Counted from the first letter of the stretch, positions 47,465 through 56,947 are shown. The stretch is DNA of 58,100 nucleotides from Chloroflexota bacterium (GCA_963170165.1 CAUJGQ010000034.1:1-58100), one strand, 5' to 3'. Program-made: numbers and translations. The notes: generated by a model not told the origin, from the letters alone.

Positions 47465-47641
47465 ATGTACCGCGTCACAATGCAGCTCAGCCCCACGGAA
47501 CACGTCTCGCTGCGCGTCGCCAATCAGGACCTGGCGCGCGTGATGACCCTCGCCGCCCGGCTGGAGTTGCTTAATCCTGGCTTCCACGTCACCAGCACGC
47601 GCGAAGATGACATCGCGGTGCGCGCGGCAGGCGCCGCCTAA
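47465..47641 (+). CDS. 58-residue protein of unknown function
   Basis: ATG at 47465 after ATGGAGGGATCG, a strong ribosome site. The sequence (MYRVTMQLSPTEHVSLRV ... ARLELLNPGFHV ... EDDIAVRAAG) alternates polar and nonpolar residues in a beta-alpha-beta-like order. I do not recognise a family. Its own promoter and structured leader lie upstream, and the acyl-CoA synthetase starts 145 bases downstream. Its size is close to the lower limit for supporting a gene without homology; the ribosome site is the main argument. Confidence 0.55.
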   Translation: MYRVTMQLSPTEHVSLRVANQDLARVMTLAARLELLNPGFHVTSTREDDIAVRAAGAA

Positions 47642-47786
47642 CGCACGCTCGCTCCCCACCTGGCGCCCGCGGCCGGCCTCCGGTCGCGGGTGTTCGTTTG
47701 CCCCTGCGTTCCCCCGGCCCGCTGCCTGTGGTACCGTCACCCCGCCCGGCGGGATGCCCGTCCGCCGGGTAGGGGAGGAGCGCACG

Positions 47787-49418
47787 ATGCCAAACATGAC
47801 GGACTACGAGCAAAGCCGCCGTGAATTTCGGTGGGAGGTGCCGGAGCACTTCAACTTCGCCCGCGATGTCGTCGGTGGTTGGGCGCGTGAGCGCAACCGT
47901 TTGGCGATGGTCTGGATTGGCCCCCAAGGTGAAGAGCGCAAGCTTACCTTCCGAGACTTTGACCGGCGCTCGACGCGCCTAGCCGATGGCCTGAACCGGC
48001 TGGGCGTCAGCGCCGGTGACCGCGCACTGATCGTCGCCTCGCGCCGGCCAGAGTGGTGGGAAACGGTGCTCGGGCTGGAGAAGCTCGGCGCCGTCTCCGC
48101 CCCTGGCACGACGCTGCTCACCCCGCGCGACATGAAGTACCGGGTCGATCTCGCGCAGGCCTCGCTGGCCATCGTCGATGCCGGCAACGCACGCAAGCTG
48201 GTGCAGGTGCGGGAGGAGTGCCCAACGCTCAAGCACGTTATCGTCATCGACGGCGATGTCGAAGGCTGCCACTCCTATGAAGCGGTGCTGGCCAGCGGCT
48301 CGGAGCGGTTCGAGCCGCCCCCGACCGACGCCGATGAACCGGCGCTGCTCTACTTCACCTCCGGCACCACCGGCTATCCAAAGATGGTCGCACACAGCCA
48401 CGCCTCCTACGGCATCGGCCACCAGATCACCGGGCGCTACTGGCTGGATCTCACACCGGATGACCTGCACTGGACGTTGTCGGACACCGGCTGGGCGAAA
48501 GCAGCGTGGGGCTGCCTGTTCGGGCCGTGGTCGCAGGGGGCGGCGCTGTTTGTCCAGGACGCTACTGGCAAGTTCGACGCCGCCGAGACGCTGCGACTGA
48601 TCGAGCGTCACCAGATCACCACCTTCTGCGCACCGCCCACTGCCTACCGCATGCTGGTGCTGGAGGATCTGACAGGCTACGACCTGCACGATCTGCGCCA
48701 CTGTACCGGCGCAGGGGAACCGCTCAACCCCGAGGTGATCGAGCAGTGGCGTGCGGGCACCGGCCTGACCATCCGCGACGGCTACGGCCAGACGGAAACG
48801 GTGCTGCTGGCAGGCAATTTCCCGCCACTGGAGGTACGGCCCGGCTCGATGGGCAAGCCCGCTCCCGGCTTCGATGTAGCGGTGGTCGATGACCGAGGGC
48901 TGCCGGTGGAGCCCGGCCAGGAGGGTGATATCGCCGTGCGTGTCCGGCCTCACCGCCCGGTAGGGCTGTTCCGCGAGTACTGGAACGACCCGGCTGCAAC
49001 CGCGGGTGCGATGCGTGGTGACTACTACATCACCGGCGACCGAGCGGTGATGGACGCTGACGGCTATCTGTGGTTTGTGGGCCGCGCCGATGACGTGATC
49101 ATCTCCGCCGGGTACCGCATCGGCCCGTTCGAGGTCGAGTCCGCCTTGCTGGAGCACCCGGCGGTCGTGGAAAGCGCTGTCATCGCCAGCCCCGACGCGG
49201 TGCGAGGCGAGGTTGTCAAGGCGTTTGTCGTACTGGCGGCGGGTGCCACGCCCTCTGACGCACTGGCGCAGGAGCTGCAGGACTACGTCAAGAACATCAC
49301 CGCGCCGTACAAGTACCCGCGCGAGATCACATTTGTCACGGAACTGCCCAAGACGATCTCCGGCAAGATCCGGCGGGTGGAGCTGCGCGAGCGGGAGCGC
49401 AAGGCCAAGCTGGGTTGA
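47787..49418 (+). CDS. Acyl-CoA synthetase (AMP-forming), medium-chain type
   Basis: 543 residues from the ATG at 47787 after AGGGGAGGAGCGCACG. ANL-family motifs: LLYFTSGTTGYPKMVAHSH (A3 phosphate loop), DTGWAKAAWG, DGYGQTETVLLAGNFP (A5), YYITGDRAVMDADGYLWFVGRADDVIISAGYRIGPFEVE (start YYITGDRAVMDADG), and the C-terminal catalytic Lys in PKTISGKIRRVELR. The N-terminal YEQSRREFRWEVPEHFNFARDVV resembles medium-chain acyl-CoA synthetases (MACS). It activates carboxylic acids to acyl-CoA; the chain length is unclear. A hairpin follows. Confidence 0.92.
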   Translation: MPNMTDYEQSRREFRWEVPEHFNFARDVVGGWARERNRLAMVWIGPQGEERKLTFRDFDRRSTRLADGLNRLGVSAGDRALIVASRRPEWWETVLGLEKLGAVSAPGTTLLTPRDMKYRVDLAQASLAIVDAGNARKLVQVREECPTLKHVIVIDGDVEGCHSYEAVLASGSERFEPPPTDADEPALLYFTSGTTGYPKMVAHSHASYGIGHQITGRYWLDLTPDDLHWTLSDTGWAKAAWGCLFGPWSQGAALFVQDATGKFDAAETLRLIERHQITTFCAPPTAYRMLVLEDLTGYDLHDLRHCTGAGEPLNPEVIEQWRAGTGLTIRDGYGQTETVLLAGNFPPLEVRPGSMGKPAPGFDVAVVDDRGLPVEPGQEGDIAVRVRPHRPVGLFREYWNDPAATAGAMRGDYYITGDRAVMDADGYLWFVGRADDVIISAGYRIGPFEVESALLEHPAVVESAVIASPDAVRGEVVKAFVVLAAGATPSDALAQELQDYVKNITAPYKYPREITFVTELPKTISGKIRRVELRERERKAKLG

Positions 49419-49470
49419 GAACAAGTCGACCTGCCATGTCTATCACCCGAACGGAGTAGGACGATCATCA

Positions 49471-49498
49471 CGTATGCGTGAGAATACACGCGCATACG
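49471..49498. terminator. Hairpin after the acyl-CoA synthetase gene
   Basis: CGTATGCG and CGCATACG form an 8-bp stem with a 12-base loop, and an alternative GCGTG/CACGC pairing lies inside. There is no T-run. The rest of 49419-49800 has no gene I support, apart from the structured leader described next. Confidence 0.4.
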
Positions 49499-49559
49499 CG
49501 AGGTGCGATGGTTGAGCGGGCAACCTGATTGCCTTCAGGCTGGGTTGGGATTGCGAAAA

Positions 49560-49691
49560 CATTGCGCTATGCTGGGAGAGTCAAGCGCAGTGCTTTCGCC
49601 GGCGTCCCCGCCTGCCGGTGAGGGTTGAATGGGTCCCGCCCCGAGAGCGAGTGACGGCGCGCCGGTGTCAAAGCCGGCGCGCTTGCTTCTT
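49560..49691 (+). promoter_or_regulatory. Structured leader with intrinsic terminator upstream of the alpha/beta hydrolase
   Basis: The leader contains GCGCT ... AGCGC and CCGGC ... GCCGG stems, then GCGCGCCGG (49657-49665) pairing with CCGGCGCGC (49674-49682), an 8-base loop, and TTGCTTCTT, an intrinsic terminator 110 bases before the hydrolase start. Segments of the earlier stems could pair with the terminator's left arm, which is the layout of an attenuated leader. It is not a T-box: the ACCGCG-type antiterminator motif is absent. Confidence 0.4.
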
Positions 49692-49800
49692 AACCACACG
49701 CCGCCCCCCCAGGCGCCTTTGCGACCTGTGCTATCCTGCCTGCCAGGGGGCGGTCACCGCGCAGCCCCGTTTGTCCATTGCCGGGAGGCCGTGCCGCCCC

Positions 49801-50610
49801 ATGCCCACCGCACACATCAACGGCATCGAGCTCTACTACGAAGCGCACGGCAAGGGACCGGCGGTGGTGTTCGCCCACGGCGCGGGCGGCAACCACCTGT
49901 CCTGGTGGAATCAGGTGCCGGCCTTCCGCGACCGCTATCGCTGCATTACCTTTGACCATCGTGCCTTTGGCCGTTCGGTCGATCTGACCGGTGAGGGCCG
50001 GCAGTGGTTCGCGCGCGATGTGGAGGCGCTGCTCCACCACCTGGGCGAAACGTCGTGCGCGGTGGTGGCTCACTCGATGGGCGGTCGCACTGCCGTCGGT
50101 CTGGCATTTCGCACCAGCATCAAAGTGTGGGGCATCGTCTTCTCCGGCACCAATGGCGGCGCCGTGAACGATGAAGTGCGTGCGCTCCAGGCAGAGCATC
50201 GTCGCGGGCTACCGCCGGGATCGACGCTCTACGACCGCGCGCTGGCGCCAGCCTTTATGGCTGCACAGCCCGGGCTAACGTTCCTGTACCGGGAGATCTC
50301 GCGGTTCAACCCGCCCCGGCCGTCGGACTTCCTGGCGCCGATTGCCGGCTACTCCGGCAGCAGCGCCCCGCGGCTGGCGGAAAGCGGTATCCCCATCCTG
50401 TTTCTGGTGGGTTCGGAGGACAACGTCATCCCCGCACGGGCGATTGAGGCCGCCCACCGTGCCGTCCCGGGCTCGCAGTTCCACCTGATCCCGGACGCCG
50501 GCCATTCCAGCTACTTCGAGCGGCCGGAGGAATTCAACACCACCGTCGGGGCGTTCCTGGATCACGCGGCGGCTGCCCGCCTGGAAGACGCGCGCCAAGC
50601 CGCGGACTAA
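49801..50610 (+). CDS. Alpha/beta hydrolase
   Basis: 269 residues from the ATG at 49801, where MPTAHINGIELYYEAHGKG begins at the family start. Oxyanion segment VVFAHGAGGNHLSWWNQ; nucleophile elbow VVAHSMGGRTAVG with Ser in HSMGG; acid Asp in FLVGSEDNVIPAR; catalytic His in PDAGHSSYFERPEEF. The Ser-Asp-His triad is complete. Substrate unknown; the 'EDN.IPA..' and 'GH....E.PeeF' context is typical of fluoroacetate/haloperoxidase-like or ester hydrolases. It converges with the small gene at 50614. Confidence 0.9.
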   Translation: MPTAHINGIELYYEAHGKGPAVVFAHGAGGNHLSWWNQVPAFRDRYRCITFDHRAFGRSVDLTGEGRQWFARDVEALLHHLGETSCAVVAHSMGGRTAVGLAFRTSIKVWGIVFSGTNGGAVNDEVRALQAEHRRGLPPGSTLYDRALAPAFMAAQPGLTFLYREISRFNPPRPSDFLAPIAGYSGSSAPRLAESGIPILFLVGSEDNVIPARAIEAAHRAVPGSQFHLIPDAGHSSYFERPEEFNTTVGAFLDHAAAARLEDARQAAD

Positions 50611-50613
50611 GGG

Positions 50614-50847
50614 TTACTGCGCCGCTGGCTCTGGGTCGGCGCGGCCGGTCCACTCCAGGCCGCTGGGATCGCTCACCAATCCCCGCTCGGCCGCCAGCCG
50701 GCGCACATCGACCATGCCGATCATCGTGTCTTCACTGAGAAGTTGCCAGCCGGGAGCAGATGGCACGGCCCACGCCGTGGGGGCGCGCAGGGCCTTCATC
50801 TGCTCGGCGTTGAGATAGATACCCGGCTTGGCGTCGGGCTGCTGCAT
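50614..50847 (-). CDS. Small protein of unknown function
   Basis: 77 residues from the ATG at 50847. Core: PGIYLNAEQMKALRAPTAW, then WQLLSEDTMIGMVDVRRLAAE. It looks globular, mixed alpha/beta, without Cys. It lies downstream of the lipoprotein gene (77 bases) on the same strand. I know no family. The open frame upstream of the ATG extends into the gap but contains Cys/Arg-rich sequence typical of noncoding GC-rich DNA. Confidence 0.55.
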   Translation of the reverse strand: MQQPDAKPGIYLNAEQMKALRAPTAWAVPSAPGWQLLSEDTMIGMVDVRRLAAERGLVSDPSGLEWTGRADPEPAAQ

Positions 50848-50924
50848 GACGCACCGTCCAGCGTGTAGAGGTGGGGCGGCGCAACGACCGCTGTCAACGG
50901 TTGTAGGGAGCACGGGCGAGAGTG

Positions 50925-51671
50925 TCAAGCGGACAGGGGCGAGAACGCCTCCCGCAGGAAGTCCCGCAGCACGTTTAGCGCCTGCGCGCCGTCCGCTCCG
51001 CGTACCAGCTCGGCTCCTCTTGCCTGCCCGGGCACCAGTGCCAGCGTGCGTGGATCGCGCGCACCCTCATACAGCCTGCGGGCGATGACGGCGGCATCAC
51101 CATCGCCCAGCGCCGCCATCAACAGCACCGGGCGGTCGATGCGCGGCAGCGCGGCGGCGCTGTCCACCACGGCATCGACCGTGCGGTACTCGGATACGGC
51201 CGAGAGCGCTGCCACGCCGTTGATCTTGTCTCCGGCGGCCGCGCCAAGCACGACCGTGGCGCCCTCCCGCTCACCAATGAGCACGACCTTATCCGCCCCT
51301 CGCGAGCGCAGATAGCCAGTGGCGGCCCGCGTTGCTGCGACAGCCGGCGATGTGCCGCCATTTGCCGGGACACCCGGCAACGGCAGGTCGACGACGAGCA
51401 CCAGCGTGCCAACGCCGGCCAAGTCGCGCGCCAGCCAGTCCAGCGCCGCGCCACCAGGGCTGCCGGCCAGCACCACGCCATTTCCTGGACCGCGGCCGAA
51501 CAACCGTCCGGTGACAGCCATCCCTGCCGCCGTCTCGAATCGCACCTGCTCACCAGCAACCGGCGGCGTGGCGGTGGCTGATTGATGACCGGCAGGCGCG
51601 CCGCCGTCGCGGGTACATGCCGCAGCCAGCACGAGTAGCAGCGGAACCAGCCAGGCAGCACGGCGGCCCAT
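50925..51671 (-). CDS. Alpha/beta-hydrolase-like lipoprotein
   Basis: 248 residues from the ATG at 51671. The lipobox LLVLAAAC at residues 12-19 predicts a lipoprotein with C19. Then VRFETAAGMAVTGRLFGRG, GVVLAGSPGGAALDW, VVDLPLPGVP, KVVLIGEREGATVVLGAAAGD (in place of the G-x-S-x-G nucleophile elbow, here GEREGA without Ser) and RPVLLMAALGDGDAAVIARRL. The fold resembles dienelactone-hydrolase-like alpha/beta hydrolases, but the catalytic Ser is missing, so it may be a non-enzymatic relative. It begins 17 bases after gatA on the same strand and probably shares its transcript. Confidence 0.68.
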   Translation of the reverse strand: MGRRAAWLVPLLLVLAAACTRDGGAPAGHQSATATPPVAGEQVRFETAAGMAVTGRLFGRGPGNGVVLAGSPGGAALDWLARDLAGVGTLVLVVDLPLPGVPANGGTSPAVAATRAATGYLRSRGADKVVLIGEREGATVVLGAAAGDKINGVAALSAVSEYRTVDAVVDSAAALPRIDRPVLLMAALGDGDAAVIARRLYEGARDPRTLALVPGQARGAELVRGADGAQALNVLRDFLREAFSPLSA

Positions 51672-51687
51672 GAGCTGGACTCCAGGT

Positions 51688-53145
51688 CTAGAGCGGGGGC
51701 CGGAGGGTGTGCCAGCTGGTGGCCCGCTGGTACGCATCGGCCGCCCGCAACAGCGTGGGTTCATCGAACGGCCGGCCGATGAACTGTAGACCCACCGGCA
51801 ACCCCTCGGACATGCCGCCGGGTACCGACACTCCCGGCAGCCCGGCGATGTTGACGGGAAGGGTGAAGACGTCATTCAGGTACATCGCCACGGGGTCGGC
51901 CGTCTTCTCTCCCAGCTTGAACGCGACGCCGGGAGAGGTGGGGGTGACGATGAGATCAACCTGCTCAAAAGCGGCGTCAAACTCACGGCGGATCAGGGTG
52001 CGCACCTGCAGCGCCTTGTTGTAGTAGGCGTCGTAGTAGCCAGCGGACAGCGCGTACGTGCCGATCATGATCCGGCGCTTGACCTCATCACCGAACCCGT
52101 GCTGCCGGGTCAGCTCCATGTTCTCCCACATGGATGCGCCGGTTTGATTGGAGTAGCCGTACTTGACGCCGTCGTAGCGTGCAAGGTTCGCCGAGGCCTC
52201 GCACGGGGCGATGATGTAATACACGCCGAGGGCGGCCTCGGTGCTCGGTAACGAGATGTCCCAACGCACGGTCGCGCCCAGATCCTCTAGCGCCGCGACC
52301 GACTCAAGCAGTGCGGCGCGTACGCCGGGCTCCATGCCTTCGATCATGTACTCCTTCGGCACGCCAAACCGCAGGCCACGGATATCGCCGGTGAGCGCCG
52401 TGGCGTAATCCGGCACCGGCACCGCCGCGGAGGTGGAGTCGAGCGGGTCGTGCCCGGCAATGGCGTTCATCACCAATGCGGCATCGCGCACATCGCGTGT
52501 GAAGGGGCCGATCTGATCGAGGGATGAGGCGAAGGCGACGAGGCCAAACCGGCTAACGCGCCCGTACGTCGGCTTCAGCCCGGTGATGCCGCATAGCGCC
52601 GCCGGCTGGCGGATAGAGCCACCGGTATCGGAGCCGAGCGAGAACAGCCCTTCGCCCGCCGCCGTCGCGACCGCTGACCCACCCGAGGAACCGCCGGGCA
52701 CGCGCTCCGGATCCCACGGGTTGTGCGTTGGCCCGTAGGCCGAGTTCTCGGTGGAAGATCCCATCGCGAACTCGTCCATATTGGTCTTACCCACCGCTAC
52801 CGCGCCCGCCTCGTGCAGCCGCCGCACGACGGTGGCGCTATAGGGCGGTACGAAGCGCTCCAGCATGCGCGAACCGCAGGTGGTGGGAACACCGCGTGTG
52901 CACAGCACGTCCTTGAGCGCCATCGGAATGCCGGTGAGCGGCGTGACCTCACCGGCCGCAATGCGCCGGTCAGCCGCATCCGCAGCGGCAAGCGCCTGCT
53001 CGGCCGTGACCGTAAGGAAGGCATGGATCCGGCCATCCACGGCGGCGATGCGGTCCAGCGCCGCCTGTGTCAACTCGCGGGACGATACTTCGCGCGCTGC
53101 CAGCATGCGGGCAGCCTCGGCCACAGTCAGGTCGTGGAGCTTCAC
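51688..53145 (-). CDS. gatA: Glutamyl-tRNA(Gln) amidotransferase subunit A
   Basis: 485 residues from the GTG at 53145 (GGAG 8 bases upstream). Amidase signature: the catalytic Lys in [21 protein letters not shown], the Ser-cisSer-Lys triad in [18 protein letters not shown], and the glycine-rich [16 protein letters not shown] with the nucleophile Ser in [13 protein letters not shown]. It transfers ammonia from glutamine to mischarged Glu-tRNA(Gln) or Asp-tRNA(Asn). gatC lies immediately upstream on the same strand (28 bases). gatB is not in the window. Confidence 0.95.
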   Translation of the reverse strand: MKLHDLTVAEAARMLAAREVSSRELTQAALDRIAAVDGRIHAFLTVTAEQALAAADAADRRIAAGEVTPLTGIPMALKDVLCTRGVPTTCGSRMLERFVPPYSATVVRRLHEAGAVAVGKTNMDEFAMGSSTENSAYGPTHNPWDPERVPGGSSGGSAVATAAGEGLFSLGSDTGGSIRQPAALCGITGLKPTYGRVSRFGLVAFASSLDQIGPFTRDVRDAALVMNAIAGHDPLDSTSAAVPVPDYATALTGDIRGLRFGVPKEYMIEGMEPGVRAALLESVAALEDLGATVRWDISLPSTEAALGVYYIIAPCEASANLARYDGVKYGYSNQTGASMWENMELTRQHGFGDEVKRRIMIGTYALSAGYYDAYYNKALQVRTLIRREFDAAFEQVDLIVTPTSPGVAFKLGEKTADPVAMYLNDVFTLPVNIAGLPGVSVPGGMSEGLPVGLQFIGRPFDEPTLLRAADAYQRATSWHTLRPPL

Positions 53146-53173
53146 AGGCGTCACTCCGAAGCGGCGGTCAGCG

Positions 53174-53461
53174 TTATTCCAGCACGCGCCGCACGCGAAT
53201 GAAGTCCCCTTCACGTGCGGGGGCGTTGGCAAGCACATCCTCAACGGGGAGCGAGGGCTGCACGATATCCTCGCGCCAGACGTTCTCCAGAGGCAGGGCA
53301 AAGGTTGTCGGCGGCACGCCGGTGGTGTCGATACGGCGCAACGCGGCGAACTGATCGAGGATGTGGGATAGCTGCTCTTGGAACTTTTGCACATCGGCAT
53401 CCGTCAGCCCGATGCGGGCGAGTTGGGCGATATGCAGCACTTCCTCGCGACTCAGCGACAC
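53174..53461 (-). CDS. gatC: Glutamyl-tRNA(Gln) amidotransferase subunit C
   Basis: 95 residues from the GTG at 53461 after GGGAGGATGCCGC. Typical Gat[33 protein letters not shown] (start [15 protein letters not shown]), then [17 protein letters not shown] and PLRxD-type end with [15 protein letters not shown]. GatC bridges GatA and GatB. A -10-like TATACT on the minus strand (53496-53501) and a 6-bp inverted repeat CTTGCT/AGCAAG (53548-53567) lie in the divergent gap shared with the methyltransferase gene. Confidence 0.93.
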   Translation of the reverse strand: MSLSREEVLHIAQLARIGLTDADVQKFQEQLSHILDQFAALRRIDTTGVPPTTFALPLENVWREDIVQPSLPVEDVLANAPAREGDFIRVRRVLE

Positions 53462-53588
53462 GCGGCATCCTCCCTTGGCTCAGCGGCCCGTTCGAAGTAT
53501 AACAGCGCCGGTTGTGCCACCGCGCGAATCGTCCATCAGCCTGCGGTCTTGCTACCATGACAGCAAGCTAACAGTTGTGGGCGGCGGT

Positions 53589-54347
53589 ATGGCGGTTGAC
53601 GCGCAGCGGGCGATCACGTTGGGGCACCCGAGTTATGTCTGGCGGTCCGGCCAGGACCGGCGTCTACGGCTGATTCGCAAGTTCGCACCGCTCGACGGCC
53701 GGGCAATCCTCGATATCGGTTGCGGGCTGGGGATGTATGTCCGCCGCTTTCGGAGTTTCAGCCCTCGTGTCTACGGCATGGATGTTGATGCGCCGAGAGT
53801 CAGAGAGGGCGCACACGCCGGCTTGCCCAACCTGTTCGTAGCAGCGGGCGAGCATTTGCCGCTGAAGAGTGAGTCGTTGGATGTCATCGTGCTGAATGAG
53901 GTGATCGAGCACGTCGGCAACGACCGGGACACACTTCGTGAGGCGGTGCGCGCGCTGCGGCCCGGCGGCCGGATTGTGGTCTTTGCGCCCAACCGGCTGT
54001 GGCCATTTGAGACCCACGGTGTTTACCTGGGAAGACGGTATGTGTTCGGCAATATCCCGCTGGTCAACTATCTGCCAAACGCCCTGCGCAACCGGCTGGC
54101 GCCACACGCCCGCGTCTATACCACCCGTGGCATCCGTCGCATCACGCACGGGCTGGACGCCGAGATCATCGAGCATGGTTACGTGTTCCCCGGCTTTGAC
54201 AATGTGGCGGCGCGCCGCCCGCTGCTCGCCAGGGTGATCCGTGCGGTGCTCTACACACTCGAGAACACGCCGCTGCGCACGTTCGGCCTCAGCCACCTGC
54301 TGGTATTGGAGCGACGGCCGGCCACAGTCCCCGAGGCCCGCCAGTGA
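53589..54347 (+). CDS. Class I SAM-dependent methyltransferase
   Basis: 252 residues from the ATG at 53589. SAM motif I AILDIGCGLGMYVRRF, VYGMDVDAPRVREG, then NEVIEHVGNDRDTLREAVRALRPGGRIVVFAPN (start VLNEVIEHVGNDRD), the Methyltransf_11 profile. The C-terminal part (GLDAEIIEHGYVFPGFD, GLSHLLVLERR) resembles lipid or quinone methyltransferases, but the substrate is unknown. Its stop overlaps the GTG of the PBP gene (GTGA), so the two are coupled. Confidence 0.85.
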   Translation: MAVDAQRAITLGHPSYVWRSGQDRRLRLIRKFAPLDGRAILDIGCGLGMYVRRFRSFSPRVYGMDVDAPRVREGAHAGLPNLFVAAGEHLPLKSESLDVIVLNEVIEHVGNDRDTLREAVRALRPGGRIVVFAPNRLWPFETHGVYLGRRYVFGNIPLVNYLPNALRNRLAPHARVYTTRGIRRITHGLDAEIIEHGYVFPGFDNVAARRPLLARVIRAVLYTLENTPLRTFGLSHLLVLERRPATVPEARQ

Positions 54348-56923
54348 CCCAGCGCACCTCTTCAACCCGTCACCGCGCCGCACGCGTGCGGCCCAAGGGC
54401 AAACGGGCATCGCGGCTGTTGCGCATCGTCCTGATGCTCACAGGTCTCGGCCTGCTGCTGGGGTTGTGCGGCGCCGGCGGTGCTGCCGTCGCCGGCTGGG
54501 TAATGTATCAGCGTGCCGCCGATGAGCTGGGTGATGTGCCAGCGCTGATCAACACCTCGTACGGCGGGGCCAAGATCTACGACCGCCATGGCACGCTGCT
54601 GTACGAGTTTGAGGACCAGGAGCAGGGCAAGCGTCAGTTGACCCCGGTCGGCAGCATCTCGAAGTCCCTGATCGACGCGACCGTCGCCACCGAGGATGCC
54701 AGTTTCTACACCAATCCCGGTGTCAACTTCCGCGGCCTCATCCGCGCCGGCATTGAGAACTTCCTGCCGGGTAAGGGTGAATTCCTTCAGGGCTCGGGGG
54801 GCTCCTCCATCACGCAGCAGCTCGTCAAGAATGTGCTCATCCCGGAGGAACAGCGCTACGAACGCAGCTATGACCGCAAGTACAAAGAGGCGGTGCTCGC
54901 GCTCGAGATCCACCGGCGCTACTCCAAAGACCAAGTCATGGAGTGGTATCTCAACCAGATCTACTACGGAAACCGCGCCTACGGCATCGGCGCCGCGGCG
55001 CAGCGGTACTTCGGCAAGGATGCGAAAGATCTTGACCTGGCCGAGGCGGCGCTGCTGGCCGGCATCCCGCAGGCACCCGTCTCCTACGATCCGTTCGTCA
55101 ACTTCGAGGCGGCCAAGGCGCGTCAGAGCCAGGTGCTGGACCTGATGGCGAGGCATGGAAAGATCTCGCAAGAAGCCGCCGACGGGGCGAAGGCAGCCCC
55201 GCTCAAGCTGGTCGACCGTGAACACCTGGGCAATATCCGCGCGCCACATTGGGTGTTCTACATTCAGGAGCAGCTGGTCCGCCGCTACGGAGAAGCGGCG
55301 GTCTATCGTGGCGGCCTGCAGGTGTGGACCACACTTGACCTCGAGCTCGATGAGCAGGGCCGCCGGATCGTAGACCAATGGGTGACCGAGTTCGAGAACC
55401 AGAATTGTGGCTGCCACAATGGCTCGCTGGTTGCCATTGACAACAACACCGGCCAGATTCTGGCGATGGTGGGATCCCGTGACTTCTACCGCAAAGACAT
55501 CCAGGGCGAGAACAACAACGCCACCGCGATCAAGCAGCCGGGCTCGGCCCTGAAGCCAGCCGTATTCCTGGCTGCCTTCCAGAAGGGCTGGTCGCCGGGA
55601 ACGATCGTCGTCGATGCGAGGAAGGAGTATCCCAACCCCGGCGGTAAGCCCTTTATCCCGGTAGGTCCAACCGCCAACTACAACGGCCCGGTGACGGTGC
55701 GCACGGCACTTGGCTCCTCGCTCAATGCCCCGGCCGTGGCCGCTGCCGCCTATGCCGGTGTTGCCAACGTGATCGACACCGCGCACCGGCTCGGCATCGG
55801 AACCCTCACGGACCCCTCAGACTACGGTGTCTCCATCGCCACCGGTGGCGCCAACATTACGCTGCTCGACATGACTTACATGTACACCACGCTGGCCAAC
55901 AACGGCCTGATGGTCGGTCAGGACCGAATTGAGCCAGGCGTCAGGCGCTTGGACCCGGTGTCGCTGCTTAAAGTCGTCGATGGACGTGGCCGCGTGCTGT
56001 ACGAATTCCGCGAGCCGAAGCGCGAGCAGACGGTGCCCGCGGCCCAGGCCTATATGGTTACCAACATCCTCTCCGATGACAGCGCCCGGCGGCTGATCTA
56101 CAGCCCGGGCATCTTCGGTCTCAAGGACGGCCGCCCAATTGCCGCCAAGACGGGCACGCAGCAGGGCGTCGAGGTGTCCGAGATCCGCTCCACCTGGAAC
56201 TTCGGCTATGTGCCCGACCTGTCCGTGGGCGTGTGGGTGGGCAATGCTGATGGCACACTGGTCCGCAACATCTCCAGCGCCAGTAGCTCGCTGCGGATCT
56301 GGCGCGATTTCATGCAGTACGCCGTGGACTACCTGGGCATCCCTTCACGGCCCTTCACGCAGCCCAGCGGCCTCACCCGCGGCCGGGTGACGGTCGGTGG
56401 CGCCGAAGGCTGCCGCACCGTCGACGACTTATTCCTCGCCGGCCAGGCCCCAGCCGGCGCCACAGCGATCAGCAGCGGCACACCGGCCGCACCGGCCTCC
56501 GCTACCGGTGGCGGTGCCTGCCAGACGGTAAAGATCGATATCCGTAACGGGCTGCTGGCGGGTCCGGACACGCCGGCCGAATTTACACGCGAGGTCACCT
56601 TTGTCGATATCCCGCGTGACACGCCGGGATTCGCGGAGAGTGACACGCTGCGGCTGGGCGTGCCACCGCACGAGCGCAGCACATTAACCCCGACACCGAC
56701 ACCATCGCCCACGCCCGCCCGCGCCCCGACGTTGCCACCGCGGGTGGTGACCGCAGCGCCGCTGACACCGTTCCCGACAACCACCGCGCCCGCCATCACA
56801 CCGATCCCCAGCGCGACACTGCTGCCGGCGTCACCGCGCCCGCTGGTGACGCCGGCTACCCGGCCGCCCCAGACACCGGCGGTGATTGCGCCACCATATA
56901 CCCCCACGCCGCCACGCCCGTAG
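54344..56923 (+). CDS. Class A penicillin-binding protein (PBP1A type)
   Basis: 859 residues from the GTG at 54344. One N-terminal TM helix (about 26-52). Glycosyltransferase (GT51) motifs: VATEDASFYTNPGVNFRGL with catalytic Glu, and SGGSSITQQLVKNVL, RKYKEAVLALEIHRRYSKDQVMEWYLNQIYYG (start RKYKEAVLALEIHRRY). Transpeptidase motifs: SALK in KQPGSALKPAVF (SxxK), SLN in GSSLNAPAV (SxN), and KTGTQQG (KTG). It makes and cross-links peptidoglycan at the outer side of the membrane. The last 90 residues are Pro/Thr repeats (TPTPTPSPTPA), a flexible tail as in other class A PBPs. Confidence 0.95.
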   Translation: MTQRTSSTRHRAARVRPKGKRASRLLRIVLMLTGLGLLLGLCGAGGAAVAGWVMYQRAADELGDVPALINTSYGGAKIYDRHGTLLYEFEDQEQGKRQLTPVGSISKSLIDATVATEDASFYTNPGVNFRGLIRAGIENFLPGKGEFLQGSGGSSITQQLVKNVLIPEEQRYERSYDRKYKEAVLALEIHRRYSKDQVMEWYLNQIYYGNRAYGIGAAAQRYFGKDAKDLDLAEAALLAGIPQAPVSYDPFVNFEAAKARQSQVLDLMARHGKISQEAADGAKAAPLKLVDREHLGNIRAPHWVFYIQEQLVRRYGEAAVYRGGLQVWTTLDLELDEQGRRIVDQWVTEFENQNCGCHNGSLVAIDNNTGQILAMVGSRDFYRKDIQGENNNATAIKQPGSALKPAVFLAAFQKGWSPGTIVVDARKEYPNPGGKPFIPVGPTANYNGPVTVRTALGSSLNAPAVAAAAYAGVANVIDTAHRLGIGTLTDPSDYGVSIATGGANITLLDMTYMYTTLANNGLMVGQDRIEPGVRRLDPVSLLKVVDGRGRVLYEFREPKREQTVPAAQAYMVTNILSDDSARRLIYSPGIFGLKDGRPIAAKTGTQQGVEVSEIRSTWNFGYVPDLSVGVWVGNADGTLVRNISSASSSLRIWRDFMQYAVDYLGIPSRPFTQPSGLTRGRVTVGGAEGCRTVDDLFLAGQAPAGATAISSGTPAAPASATGGGACQTVKIDIRNGLLAGPDTPAEFTREVTFVDIPRDTPGFAESDTLRLGVPPHERSTLTPTPTPSPTPARAPTLPPRVVTAAPLTPFPTTTAPAITPIPSATLLPASPRPLVTPATRPPQTPAVIAPPYTPTPPRP

Positions 56924-56947
56924 AGCGGTGGGGCGCCCGGAGTATCC

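Noticed and set aside
47979-49424. 481-codon minus-strand frame across the acyl-CoA synthetase
   Set aside because: Antisense shadow of a clearly conserved enzyme.
49520-49690. T-box riboswitch upstream of the hydrolase
   Set aside because: The conserved T-box antiterminator motif is absent; GAATGGGTCCCGCC is only a partial similarity, and the downstream gene is not an aminoacylation or amino acid gene.
54362-55786. 474-codon minus-strand frame across the PBP gene
   Set aside because: Antisense shadow; the PBP has all catalytic motifs on the plus strand.
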